Source of the DNA: Micavibrio_A sp041655955
Lineage (GTDB): Bacteria; Pseudomonadota; Alphaproteobacteria; Micavibrionales; Micavibrionaceae
Direction of reading: 5' to 3'
NCBI GenBank assembly: GCA_041655955.1
Contig: JBBAEN010000002.1
Span: forward strand, 62,001 to 126,000
DNA length: 64,000 bases
This document shows, piece after piece, positions 53,667-61,209 of the stretch (positions are counted from its first letter, which is position 1; the number at the start of each line of letters is the position of its first letter). The position numbers and the translations under genes were made by a program. The notes beneath the pieces were generated by a model. The model was not told where the DNA came from, made no database searches, and worked only from the letters and a program-made list of their open reading frames with translations.

Positions 53667-54728
53667 ATAGACATTCGATAGCGGCTCCGCCGAAGACTCG
53701 TGCAGCCGCCCCGCCGCCTGAAGGAATATCCGGTTGAAGGATTCGATAATATGTTCGGCCCGCGCCGGCTCTATCTGGAAATGGCGGGCAACGTCGTTCG
53801 CCGTGCGCTCATAACCGTTACCGCTGCGATACCATTGATAAAGCCGCGCATCATTGCGCGTGGCGATGCCCTCGGCCACGAGATTTTTCAACCGCGCCAT
53901 CAGCTGCCGGCCGCTTGGGAAAATATCATCGCCGCCCGCCTCCGCCGGAAAGCTCCCCGGCAAGGCCGCGCCATAGGGCATGCGCCGCGCAGGGGCGCGT
54001 CCATACAAGAAGGAAGGGCCGGTATCTGCGCCGGGGCTGCCATAGCGCAGCGCGACATTCTGGGCGGCGAGATCGATGCCCAAATCCGGCGCGCAGAGCG
54101 TGATAAAATTCCCGGCATTGGTCAGCTGCATCCCATAGCGCTTTGCATGGGTTTGCAGCGATAATTTATTAAAGGCAAAATTCTTTCCGGGCCCGTCCGG
54201 CAAGAGCTGCGCCGTGATATAAAGGAGCGATTGATAGCCCAGCGGCAAGCCATAGGGGTTGCGCCGCTGAAGCGCATAACCCAGCGCCTGCGCCACAAGC
54301 GGTTCCAGCGGCGGCGCTACCTTCCGGCGCATCTGATCGAAATCCCCGTTTTTTTCAAGCCCTTTGCGGATGAGCTTATGGCCGAAAGGCGTTGCGATCA
54401 GCCCCGCCGCATAAAGATCCATCCCGCCGGAAAGAACGGGCGCCGCGTCGTTCACGGCCTGCATGAAAATATGGCGGGCGCTTTCGGGGCAAGTATAGCC
54501 CATCGAAAGATAGAATTTTTTCAAAGCCTGAAGCGCGTTTTGCGCCGGCAGCAAACACAGGCAGGCATAAAGCGCAGGCGCGTCCATGACGGTTTCTTTT
54601 TGCGAGAAATGTGCTTCGAGCCGGCCTGCAAGGCCGACAGAGGGGGGATGCTCCGCATGAAGCGTTTTGAGCCTGTCCCAGACAAGGCGCCGCGCCCTGT
54701 GATTATATGTATGAAAAGCATTACTCAT
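53616..54728 (-). CDS. Hypothetical 370-aa protein
   Basis: 370 residues, soluble, helix-rich, no signal peptide. Segments such as NAFHTYNHRARRLVWDRLK, VLSGGMDLYAAGLIATPFGHK and WYRSGNGYERTANDVARHFQI are protein-like with normal codon bias. A C-terminal helix-turn-helix-like stretch (NDVARHFQIEPARAEHIIESF) could bind nucleic acid, but this is weak. Its last 51 bp overlap the 3' end of addA on the other strand. No family recognised; possibly a replication-initiator-like protein or phage remnant. Confidence 0.65.
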   Translation of the reverse strand: MSNAFHTYNHRARRLVWDRLKTLHAEHPPSVGLAGRLEAHFSQKETVMDAPALYACLCLLPAQNALQALKKFYLSMGYTCPESARHIFMQAVNDAAPVLSGGMDLYAAGLIATPFGHKLIRKGLEKNGDFDQMRRKVAPPLEPLVAQALGYALQRRNPYGLPLGYQSLLYITAQLLPDGPGKNFAFNKLSLQTHAKRYGMQLTNAGNFITLCAPDLGIDLAAQNVALRYGSPGADTGPSFLYGRAPARRMPYGAALPGSFPAEAGGDDIFPSGRQLMARLKNLVAEGIATRNDARLYQWYRSGNGYERTANDVARHFQIEPARAEHIIESFNRIFLQAAGRLHESSAEPLSNVYSFSLHGNRHKPRAIRP

Positions 54729-54880
54729 GGGGCGGGTTGTAGCAAAACAGCGGCGCTTATGTCAATTTTTTCAGGTCATTAACCTTTGCCGCACATAAAC
54801 CCTTGATATAAGCCCCCGCAAGCGCAATCTTAATCCCCATAGGATTGAAATATGCCCAACCATGATGGAAGGTAAAAAAC

Positions 54881-55198
54881 ATGACGTTAAAAGTTTCCGA
54901 TGCGACATTTGAAAGTGAAGTCCTGCAGGCCGATGAGCCTGTTATCGTCGATTTCTGGGCGGAATGGTGCGGGCCGTGTAAAGCGCTCGGCCCCTTGGTG
55001 GATGAGCTGTCCGGCGAATTGCAGGGCCGCGCGAAGGTCGTGAAAGTCAATATCGACGAAAGCCCCGCCGCCCCCACGAAATACGGCGTGCGCGGCATCC
55101 CGACCCTGATGGTTTTCAAAAACGGGCAGGTCAGCGATACGCGCGTCGGCTCCATGTCGAAATCCCAGCTGAAAGAATGGGCCGAAAGCGTACTTTAG
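54881..55198 (+). CDS. trxA: Thioredoxin
   Basis: 105 residues with the redox centre WCGPC (Cys30, Cys33), cis-Pro in VRGIPTLMVF, and Asp in VDFWAEW. A cytoplasmic reductant for ribonucleotide reductase and others. GGAAGG precedes the ATG. addA-trxA is the usual order, here with a gene of the other strand between; folC/accD, which often follow, lie 26 kb upstream. Confidence 0.96.
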   Translation: MTLKVSDATFESEVLQADEPVIVDFWAEWCGPCKALGPLVDELSGELQGRAKVVKVNIDESPAAPTKYGVRGIPTLMVFKNGQVSDTRVGSMSKSQLKEWAESVL

Positions 55199-55306
55199 CG
55201 CTTTCAAAAAAAGGTTGAATAATGTGCCGGCCAAGCTCCGGCGCGGCGATAGGCCTATAGGATAGAATAGCGGCAGGAGCGCGGTGAAAAAGCGGCGGGA
55301 GCCGCG

Positions 55307-55387
55307 ATATAAATACAATGAGGCGACGCAGCGCGTGGCATTGCCGCAAGCGTCGGCCTCCGACCCGTCGGGATTGTAAATCGTCAT
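55307..55387 (-). pseudogene. Fragment of diaminopimelate epimerase (dapF)
   Basis: The minus-strand frame from 55387 reads MTIYNPDGSEADACGNATRC followed by VASLYLY. This is the active-site region of DapF (YNPDGSE, then C-GN-TRCVA with the catalytic Cys). Similarity stops on both sides after about 27 codons. A real dapF has about 275 codons, so this is a relic or a partial copy. The surrounding 55199-55410 has nothing else that I can identify. Confidence 0.75.
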
Positions 55388-55410
55388 AAAAAGGGCCGGA
55401 ACGCCAATGC

Positions 55411-55452
55411 AAAAGCGGCTTCGCCCCCGATAAGGAGCAAAGCCGCTTTTTT
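55411..55452. terminator. Bidirectional terminator between trxA and infC
   Basis: AAAAGCGGCT (55411-55420) pairs with AGCCGCTTTT (55441-55450), with A and T runs on both sides. It lies 38 bp after the infC stop on the minus strand and 213 bp after trxA. Confidence 0.85.
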
Positions 55453-55490
55453 AAATTCATATAAAACGGGCCGGACTTATTCGGCCCTCG

Positions 55491-56075
55491 TTATTCGGCC
55501 TTTGCGCCTGGTACGGGCGTCGCCACCGCCTTGGCCGGAACCAGCATCATGATGGCCTGACGGCCCTCCATTCTCGGTTCCTGTTCCACCTTGGCGCAAT
55601 CGGTCAAATCCGCCTTCAAGCGGTTCAAAACCTGCATCGCCAGATCGATATGCGCCATTTCGCGCCCGCGCAAACGCAGCGTGACCTTTACCTTGTCCTC
55701 GTCTTCAAGGAAGCGTTTGGCGGCCCTCAGCTTGACCTCATAGTCATGCTGTTCGATACCGGGGCGGACTTTGATTTCCTTGACCTCGATAACTTTTTGC
55801 TTCTTGCGTGCCTCGGCGGCTTTCTTTTGCTGTTCGTATTTATATTTGCCGTAGTTGAGAATCTTGCAAACGGGCGGCTCGGCATTCGGGGAAACTTCGA
55901 CCAGATCCAGACCTGCTTCTTCCGCGCGGCGGAGCCCTTCGGAAACCGCGACGACGCCAACCATCTCGCCATCTTCATCGACAAGGCGGATTTTAGGAAC
56001 GCGGATTTGATCATTGATGCGGGGGCCGTCATCGGCTGGACGGCGGGGGGGCATGTTGGAAGGGGGTCTGGCTAT
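55491..56075 (-). CDS. infC: Translation initiation factor IF-3, probable AUA start
   Basis: About 194 residues. N-domain with RINDQIRVPKIRLVDEDGE, linker QQKKAAEARKKQK, C-domain with KEIKVRPGIEQHDYEVKL and EPRMEGRQAIMML. IF-3 checks initiation and dissociates ribosomes. The first ATG (56054) has no ribosome site. An in-frame ATA at 56075 has GGAG 8 nt upstream and gives an N-terminus IARPPSNMPPRRP that fits relatives. IF-3 genes commonly use AUU or other rare starts for autoregulation, so I place the start at ATA. infC follows thrS; rpmI and rplT, its usual partners, do not follow. Confidence 0.9.
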   Translation of the reverse strand: MARPPSNMPPRRPADDGPRINDQIRVPKIRLVDEDGEMVGVVAVSEGLRRAEEAGLDLVEVSPNAEPPVCKILNYGKYKYEQQKKAAEARKKQKVIEVKEIKVRPGIEQHDYEVKLRAAKRFLEDEDKVKVTLRLRGREMAHIDLAMQVLNRLKADLTDCAKVEQEPRMEGRQAIMMLVPAKAVATPVPGAKAE

Positions 56076-56096
56076 GGGACAATCTCCGTTTGTTGT

Positions 56097-56132
56097 TAAA
56101 AAATCAAAAATAACCGCTTAGACGGCGGTTAT
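56097..56132 (-). terminator. Terminator-like hairpin in the infC leader
   Basis: On the minus strand ATAACCGC (56132-56125) and GCGGTTAT (56117-56110) form an 8-bp stem with a 7-nt loop, followed by TTTTGATTTTTT. It ends about 10 bp before the infC ribosome site. It may end thrS transcripts or act as an attenuator for infC. Confidence 0.75.
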
Positions 56133-56332
56133 CTCCGCAGATTCATAAGCGGATTTTAGCAGGAATTCAAGGTTTTTACGCATAACGGCAAGAGTTTTTA
56201 CGCAAAAACCCCCAGCAAAGCCGCGGCGTCATCGCCCCTGTGCGCAGAGCGCCGTAAATCCCGGCAAGGCCGGTAAGGCCGCAAAATGCCGCTATCCCCG
56301 AACAGGCGGGGCGGAGGCGGCATTCCTGCCCC

Positions 56333-58327
56333 TCAATAAGGGGCCTGCGCCGCGATTTGCAGATCCTCTATTGCCACAGCGGCATTCACGACGCGCTGTT
56401 CCTGCGTGCCGAGCCGGCGGATGGCGACATTACGCTCTTCCGCTTCGCGCTTGCCCACGACGAAGAGATAGGGGACTTTTTGCATACTATGCTCGCGCAC
56501 CTTGTAATTGATTTTCTCGTTGCGCGTATCAAGCTCGGCACGAAGGCCCTTCGCCCTGAGTTCCGCCATAAGTTCGGCGGCGTAATCGTCGGCCTCGGAC
56601 GTGATCGTCGCCACCACGCACTGGACGGGCGCGAGCCAGAGGGGAAGTTTCCCCGCGAAGTTTTCCAGCAATATGCCGGTGAACCGTTCCAACGTGCCAA
56701 GCACCGCACGGTGCAGCATGACGGGGCGTTTGCGCGACCCGTCCTCCGCCGTATAGGCGGCGTCCAGCCGTTCGGGCAGGACGAAATCAAGTTGCAGCGT
56801 CCCGCACTGCCAGCTCCGCCCGATAGCGTCGCGGATATGATATTCGACCTTCGGCCCGTAAAACGCGCCCTCGCCAGGCTCTTCTACAAAATCCAGTCCG
56901 GCTTCGGTCAAGGCGCGGCGCAGCCCGTCTTCGGCCTTGTCCCAAATCTCATCGCTGCCCGCCTTGTTTTCAGGGCGGAGCGCCAGCACCACGCGCACAT
57001 CCTCGAACCCGAAATCGTTATAGACGTTTTTCACCAGCTCGCAAAAAGCCACCGATTCCGTCATGATCTGATCTTCGGTACAGAAAATATGCGCGTCGTC
57101 CTGCGTCATCTGGCGCACGCGCATAAGGCCGTGAAGCGCGCCATGCGCCTCGTTCCTGTGGCAGCAGCCAAATTCTGCAAGGCGCAGCGGCAGGTCGCGG
57201 TAGGATTTGATCCCCTGATTGAACACCTGCACATGCGCGGGGCAGTTCATGGGCTTTAGCGCCATGAATTTCGTCGGCTCTTCCTTGAAGACCTTCCCGC
57301 CTTCTTCGGTATTCGGCACCACGTCCGGCACGACGAACATATTTTCGCGGTACTTGCCCCAGTGGCCGGACGCCTCCCATAATTTATTGTCGATGAGTTG
57401 CGGGGTTTTGATTTCCTGATAGCCGACATCGCGCAGGCGGCGGCGGATATAATTTTCAAGCTGGTGATAAATCACATAGCCCTTAGGATGCCAGAACACG
57501 CTCCCTTGCGCTTCTTCCTGAAGGTGGAACAGATCCAGCTCGCGCCCCAGTTTCCGGTGATCGCGCTTTTCGGCTTCCTCGATCTGGTGCAGGTGATCTT
57601 TCAGTTCCTGCTCGTTCCGCCACGCGGTTCCATAGATGCGCGTCAATTGCGCCTTCGACGAATCGCCGCGCCAGTAAGCACCCGCGACCTTCATCAGCTT
57701 GAACGCCGTGCCGGTGTCTTTCGTCGTCTTCATGTGCGGGCCGCGGCACAGATCGAGCCAGTCGCCCTGACGGTAGATTTTGATGGTTTCGGTTTCGGGC
57801 AGATCGTCGATCAGCTCCGCCTTGAAATTCTCGCCCTTATTTTTGAAATAGGCGATGGCTTCGTCCCGATCCCACACTTCGCGGGTAAAGGGCGCGCCGC
57901 GCTCGACGATCCTCTTCATCTCTTTTTCGATCGCCGCGAAATCCTCGGTGGAGAAAGGCTCGTTGCGGAAGAAATCGTAATAGAACCCGTTCTCGATATT
58001 CGGGCCGATCGTCACTTGCGTGCCGGGAAAGAGCGTTTGCACCGCTTCGGCAAGAATATGGGCGCAGTCATGGCGGATCAGCTCCAGCCCTTCCGGATCG
58101 TCGCGCTTGATCAGGTGAATCGCGCAATCCCGCTCGATCGGCAAGGAGAGATCGGACAATTCCCCGTCTATCCTGATGGCGACGACCGCCTTGGCGAGGC
58201 TTTTGGAAATGCTTTCCGCGATTTCCAGCCCCGTCGTGCCGCCCGCATAGGGGCGGGTCGCCCCGTCCGGCAAGGTGACGGTGATTGCGGCTGAATTGTT
58301 CTTTACGGCTTCCATAGCATTATCCAT
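56333..58327 (-). CDS. thrS: Threonyl-tRNA synthetase
   Basis: 664 residues. TGS domain (about 15-75), editing domain with HDCAHILAEAV (HxxxH), catalytic class II core with zinc ligands in NCPAHV and the QMTQDDAHIF region, and an anticodon-binding domain ending VAIEDLQ. It charges tRNA-Thr and clears Ser-tRNA-Thr. The start is 58327 or 58315; neither has a strong ribosome site. GNAT-thrS-infC run in one direction. Confidence 0.96.
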   Translation of the reverse strand: MDNAMEAVKNNSAAITVTLPDGATRPYAGGTTGLEIAESISKSLAKAVVAIRIDGELSDLSLPIERDCAIHLIKRDDPEGLELIRHDCAHILAEAVQTLFPGTQVTIGPNIENGFYYDFFRNEPFSTEDFAAIEKEMKRIVERGAPFTREVWDRDEAIAYFKNKGENFKAELIDDLPETETIKIYRQGDWLDLCRGPHMKTTKDTGTAFKLMKVAGAYWRGDSSKAQLTRIYGTAWRNEQELKDHLHQIEEAEKRDHRKLGRELDLFHLQEEAQGSVFWHPKGYVIYHQLENYIRRRLRDVGYQEIKTPQLIDNKLWEASGHWGKYRENMFVVPDVVPNTEEGGKVFKEEPTKFMALKPMNCPAHVQVFNQGIKSYRDLPLRLAEFGCCHRNEAHGALHGLMRVRQMTQDDAHIFCTEDQIMTESVAFCELVKNVYNDFGFEDVRVVLALRPENKAGSDEIWDKAEDGLRRALTEAGLDFVEEPGEGAFYGPKVEYHIRDAIGRSWQCGTLQLDFVLPERLDAAYTAEDGSRKRPVMLHRAVLGTLERFTGILLENFAGKLPLWLAPVQCVVATITSEADDYAAELMAELRAKGLRAELDTRNEKINYKVREHSMQKVPYLFVVGKREAEERNVAIRRLGTQEQRVVNAAVAIEDLQIAAQAPY

Positions 58328-58379
58328 TGGTTAAACAGGGCATTATTTAACCATAGAACGCGCGAAGGTCACGGCTTTT

Positions 58380-58826
58380 TTACCAGGAAGCAGGTTCGGG
58401 CGCGGATGGTGATGCGGATGTGGAAGAAGACTCCGGCTGCGGCTGCTGCGCCGCCGGACGGAACATCAGATTGTTCGACCCGCATTTCACAAAACCGAAT
58501 TTCCTGTAGAACTGGCCGAGCGCATAATCACCGGGCGTGTTGTCCCCGGTTTCGGACGGCGACGCGTGGACAACAATATCAATCCCCTCCTTGTCCGCTT
58601 CGGCGGCCAAAAACCGGAGTGCCTGCGTCGCGTGACCCTGGCGCTTAACCAGCGATTTAAGCGTGGCCAGATAAACCTCGTTCTCGCCCAGCTCCAGCGC
58701 CGTACCCGTTTCGGGAACCACGGACATAAGAACGGCTTTGTTGAACAGGCGGACAAGCGGATCGTGCGTCGCCCCGGTGCCGGAATGAATGGAGGAAAGA
58801 TAACGGTTTCTGTTTTCTGTTTTCAT
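58380..58826 (-). CDS. GNAT family N-acetyltransferase
   Basis: 148 residues from ATG 58826. LELGENEVYLATLKSLVKRQGHATQALRFLAAEAD contains the acetyl-CoA pyrophosphate loop (RQGHATQAL) of GNAT enzymes, followed by IVVHASPSETGD and ALGQFYRKFGFVKCG, the usual C-terminal strand. The tail is Gln/Ser/Pro-rich. Substrate unknown. The frame extends upstream, but that part has no start with a ribosome site. thrS begins 52 bp downstream. Confidence 0.82.
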   Translation of the reverse strand: MKTENRNRYLSSIHSGTGATHDPLVRLFNKAVLMSVVPETGTALELGENEVYLATLKSLVKRQGHATQALRFLAAEADKEGIDIVVHASPSETGDNTPGDYALGQFYRKFGFVKCGSNNLMFRPAAQQPQPESSSTSASPSAPEPASW

Positions 58827-58892
58827 AATGTCTAGATTTATACCCGCTAAGATGGTTCTTGTCCAGAAGAAAATACATGTTAATCTTTTAAC

Positions 58893-59573
58893 ATGTTGAA
58901 TCAATTTGTGAATATCTATCAACGCAGCGCCGCCCGCCGGATGTTTACACGCTGGGCGCCCTCCTATGAACAAGATGTGGCTGAAAACGCCTATAGTGCG
59001 GCGGACGCCGTGGCCGCAGCCGCCATCAAATATCTGGCAAAATCGGCGGAAACAGACCCTTGCGTCGCGGATATCGGCATCGGGACGGGGCTTTTAGCCC
59101 AGCAAATTTACGACGCCATGCCGTGCCGCATTACGGGGCTGGATTTTACCGAAGACATGCTGGCCCAATGCGGCGCGCGCGATATTACAGAGCTGCTCAT
59201 CAAATGCGATGCGGGGCGCGGCCATTGGCCGCTGGCGGACGAATCGCAACATGCGGTCATCGCGTCGGGACTGTTTGAATATCTGACCCCCGATATGGCG
59301 CGGCATTTCATGAAAGAAGCCGCCCGCACACTGGCCCCGCAAGGCGTGCTTGTCTTCACCTATCTTCCGGCGGCGCAGGGCGAGCGCAAAACCCGATTAT
59401 GGTTCGGCAAAACCGGAACCAACCTTTCCTGCTCCTACGACCCGGAGGAAATCGAATCCCTCGCCCGCGAAAACGGCATGCAAATGCTCGAACATTCGGA
59501 AGAATTTACAGGTTCGGTTTTCAAGGACGGCTCCAGCTATCCCTACCGGCTCGCCGCCGCCCGCAAGCCATAG
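58893..59573 (+). CDS. Class I SAM-dependent methyltransferase
   Basis: 226 residues. Motif I VADIGIGTGLL at 58-68, GLDFTEDMLAQC as motif II, and VIASGLFEYLTPDM plus GVLVFTYLPA as motifs III-IV. Substrate unknown; the N-terminus (RRMFTRWAPSYEQDVAE) resembles UbiE/BioC-type enzymes. Divergent from the GNAT gene with 66 bp between starts. Confidence 0.85.
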   Translation: MLNQFVNIYQRSAARRMFTRWAPSYEQDVAENAYSAADAVAAAAIKYLAKSAETDPCVADIGIGTGLLAQQIYDAMPCRITGLDFTEDMLAQCGARDITELLIKCDAGRGHWPLADESQHAVIASGLFEYLTPDMARHFMKEAARTLAPQGVLVFTYLPAAQGERKTRLWFGKTGTNLSCSYDPEEIESLARENGMQMLEHSEEFTGSVFKDGSSYPYRLAAARKP

Positions 59574-59678
59574 GCGCGTGCCGTCGCCGCGCGGCATGCC
59601 GCATAACGCGTGCATGCTGGCGCAGACGCATGCTGGCGCAGCCGTTCCCGCCCCTTGCCTGAAAATCACCCCGGCATA

Positions 59679-59712
59679 AAAAACGGCGCTTGATTTATGG
59701 AGCGCCGTTTTG
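59679..59712. terminator. Bidirectional terminator
   Basis: AAAACGGCGCT and AGCGCCGTTTT (59680-59711) form a perfect 11-bp stem around a 10-nt loop between the methyltransferase and the convergent HlyD gene. It should serve both. Confidence 0.85.
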
Positions 59713-59757
59713 AAGTTGAGTCTTTGGGGGGCTTTCAAAGGTTTGGAACCTTTGCGC

Positions 59758-61206
59758 CTAACGCTCATTCAGCGATGAATCGATGGTTTTGATGAAAGGC
59801 TTCAAGAGATATTCCATCACGGTTTTCTCGCCGGTGAGAATATCGACCGTCGCCACCATCCCCGGAATAATCGGCAAGACTTCACCCTTGCGCTTCAGGG
59901 AATTCTCCGTGGTCAGGACGCGGACATGATAATAGCTTTCGCCGCGCTCGTCCGTCACGGCGTCCGGCGAAATGCCGACAACATTCCCCGGCAGGCCGCC
60001 ATAGATAGAAAAATCATAGGCGCTGATCTTCACCATCGCGGGCTGATCGGGGTAAAGGAAGGCGATGTCCTGCGGCTTGATGCGCGCCTCGACCAAAAGC
60101 TGGTCGTCTTTCGGCACGATCTCGATAAAATCCTGCCCCGGCTGGACGACACCGCCTTGCGTATAGACTTTAATCGCCTTGATATAGCCGTTGACGGGGG
60201 AGCGGATCTCCGTCCGCTCGCGCCTGTCGGACAGCCCGACAAGGCCCTTTTCAATCGACGACATTTCGGAGAATTTCGCGGCCAGTTCCGTTTGCGCCGT
60301 GGCGCGGGCCGTCGATTCCAGATCGCGGATGCGGGCGTCGGCTTCGGCAATCGCCGAACGGGCGCGGGGGATGGCGGCGTTGATGCTGTTCAGTTCCGTC
60401 TGGCGTTCCTTGATCTGGCGGTCAAGCTGGAGCAATTCCATCTGCGGCGCGGAGCCGCGGGCGACCAGCGGTTCGACCATCGCCTTTTCTTCCTGCGCCA
60501 GCGAAACCTGCCCGCGCAAATCGTTCGATTTGATTTGCAGCTCGCTCAGCTCCTGCGAGCGCTGGCTTTTTTGCTGCTGGAGGACGATGGTCTGCGCGTT
60601 CATCTTGTCCTGATTGGCGCGGAAGGCGTTCATTTCCTCGGCAACGGCCTTCGGCGCCTTTTCCATCACGTCGGCGGGGAAATCCGGCATCTTGCCGTCC
60701 ACTTCCGCCTGCAACCGCGCAATCGTCGCCTTCAATCCCAGAAGCCTTGCCTCGCCGGAGCCGTATTCCGCGCCGGCGGCGACTTCGCTCAAGCGCGCGA
60801 CAATTTGCCCCGACTCGACTTCATCACCTTCCTTGACCAAAATTTCCTGCAAGATGCCGCCTTCGAGAGAGGAAAGTTTTTGCACGTCGCGGGAGGGGAT
60901 CACCCGCCCGTCGCCGCGCGTCGTTTCTTCGAGGCTTGCAAAGCTCGCCCACAGGAAGAACACCAAGAAGAAGGCGCAAATAATGATGAGAAGCAGGTGG
61001 CGGCCAAGCGGCAGATCCTCGTCCGTGTCGAGAATGCGATCGGCATGGGCCGCGGCCTTGGAAAGCTGGTTTTTCATCCAGCCGGTGCGCGCCTTGTTCA
61101 TGCCGGATTCGAGATCCCCGCCGCCCTTTTTCGCCTGTTGCTGCTGGAACATCCTGGCAAGGTTCGGATCGACGCCTTCGATGGTTTTTATCGGCTTTTT
61201 GCTCAT
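59758..61206 (-). CDS. Type I secretion membrane-fusion protein, HlyD family
   Basis: 482 residues. Cytoplasmic N-terminus, one membrane helix at 70-89 (LLLIIICAFFLVFFLWASFA), lipoyl half-motif SSLEGGILQEILVKEGDEVESGQ, long coiled coil (about 180-320), second half RTEIRSPVNGYIKAIKV, and the C-terminal PAMVKISAYDFSIYGGLPG signature of HlyD/LapC. It bridges the ABC exporter and the outer-membrane channel. The gene starts 3 bp after the ABC gene stop, so they are one operon. Confidence 0.95.
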   Translation of the reverse strand: MSKKPIKTIEGVDPNLARMFQQQQAKKGGGDLESGMNKARTGWMKNQLSKAAAHADRILDTDEDLPLGRHLLLIIICAFFLVFFLWASFASLEETTRGDGRVIPSRDVQKLSSLEGGILQEILVKEGDEVESGQIVARLSEVAAGAEYGSGEARLLGLKATIARLQAEVDGKMPDFPADVMEKAPKAVAEEMNAFRANQDKMNAQTIVLQQQKSQRSQELSELQIKSNDLRGQVSLAQEEKAMVEPLVARGSAPQMELLQLDRQIKERQTELNSINAAIPRARSAIAEADARIRDLESTARATAQTELAAKFSEMSSIEKGLVGLSDRRERTEIRSPVNGYIKAIKVYTQGGVVQPGQDFIEIVPKDDQLLVEARIKPQDIAFLYPDQPAMVKISAYDFSIYGGLPGNVVGISPDAVTDERGESYYHVRVLTTENSLKRKGEVLPIIPGMVATVDILTGEKTVMEYLLKPFIKTIDSSLNER

Positions 61207-61209
61207 GGC

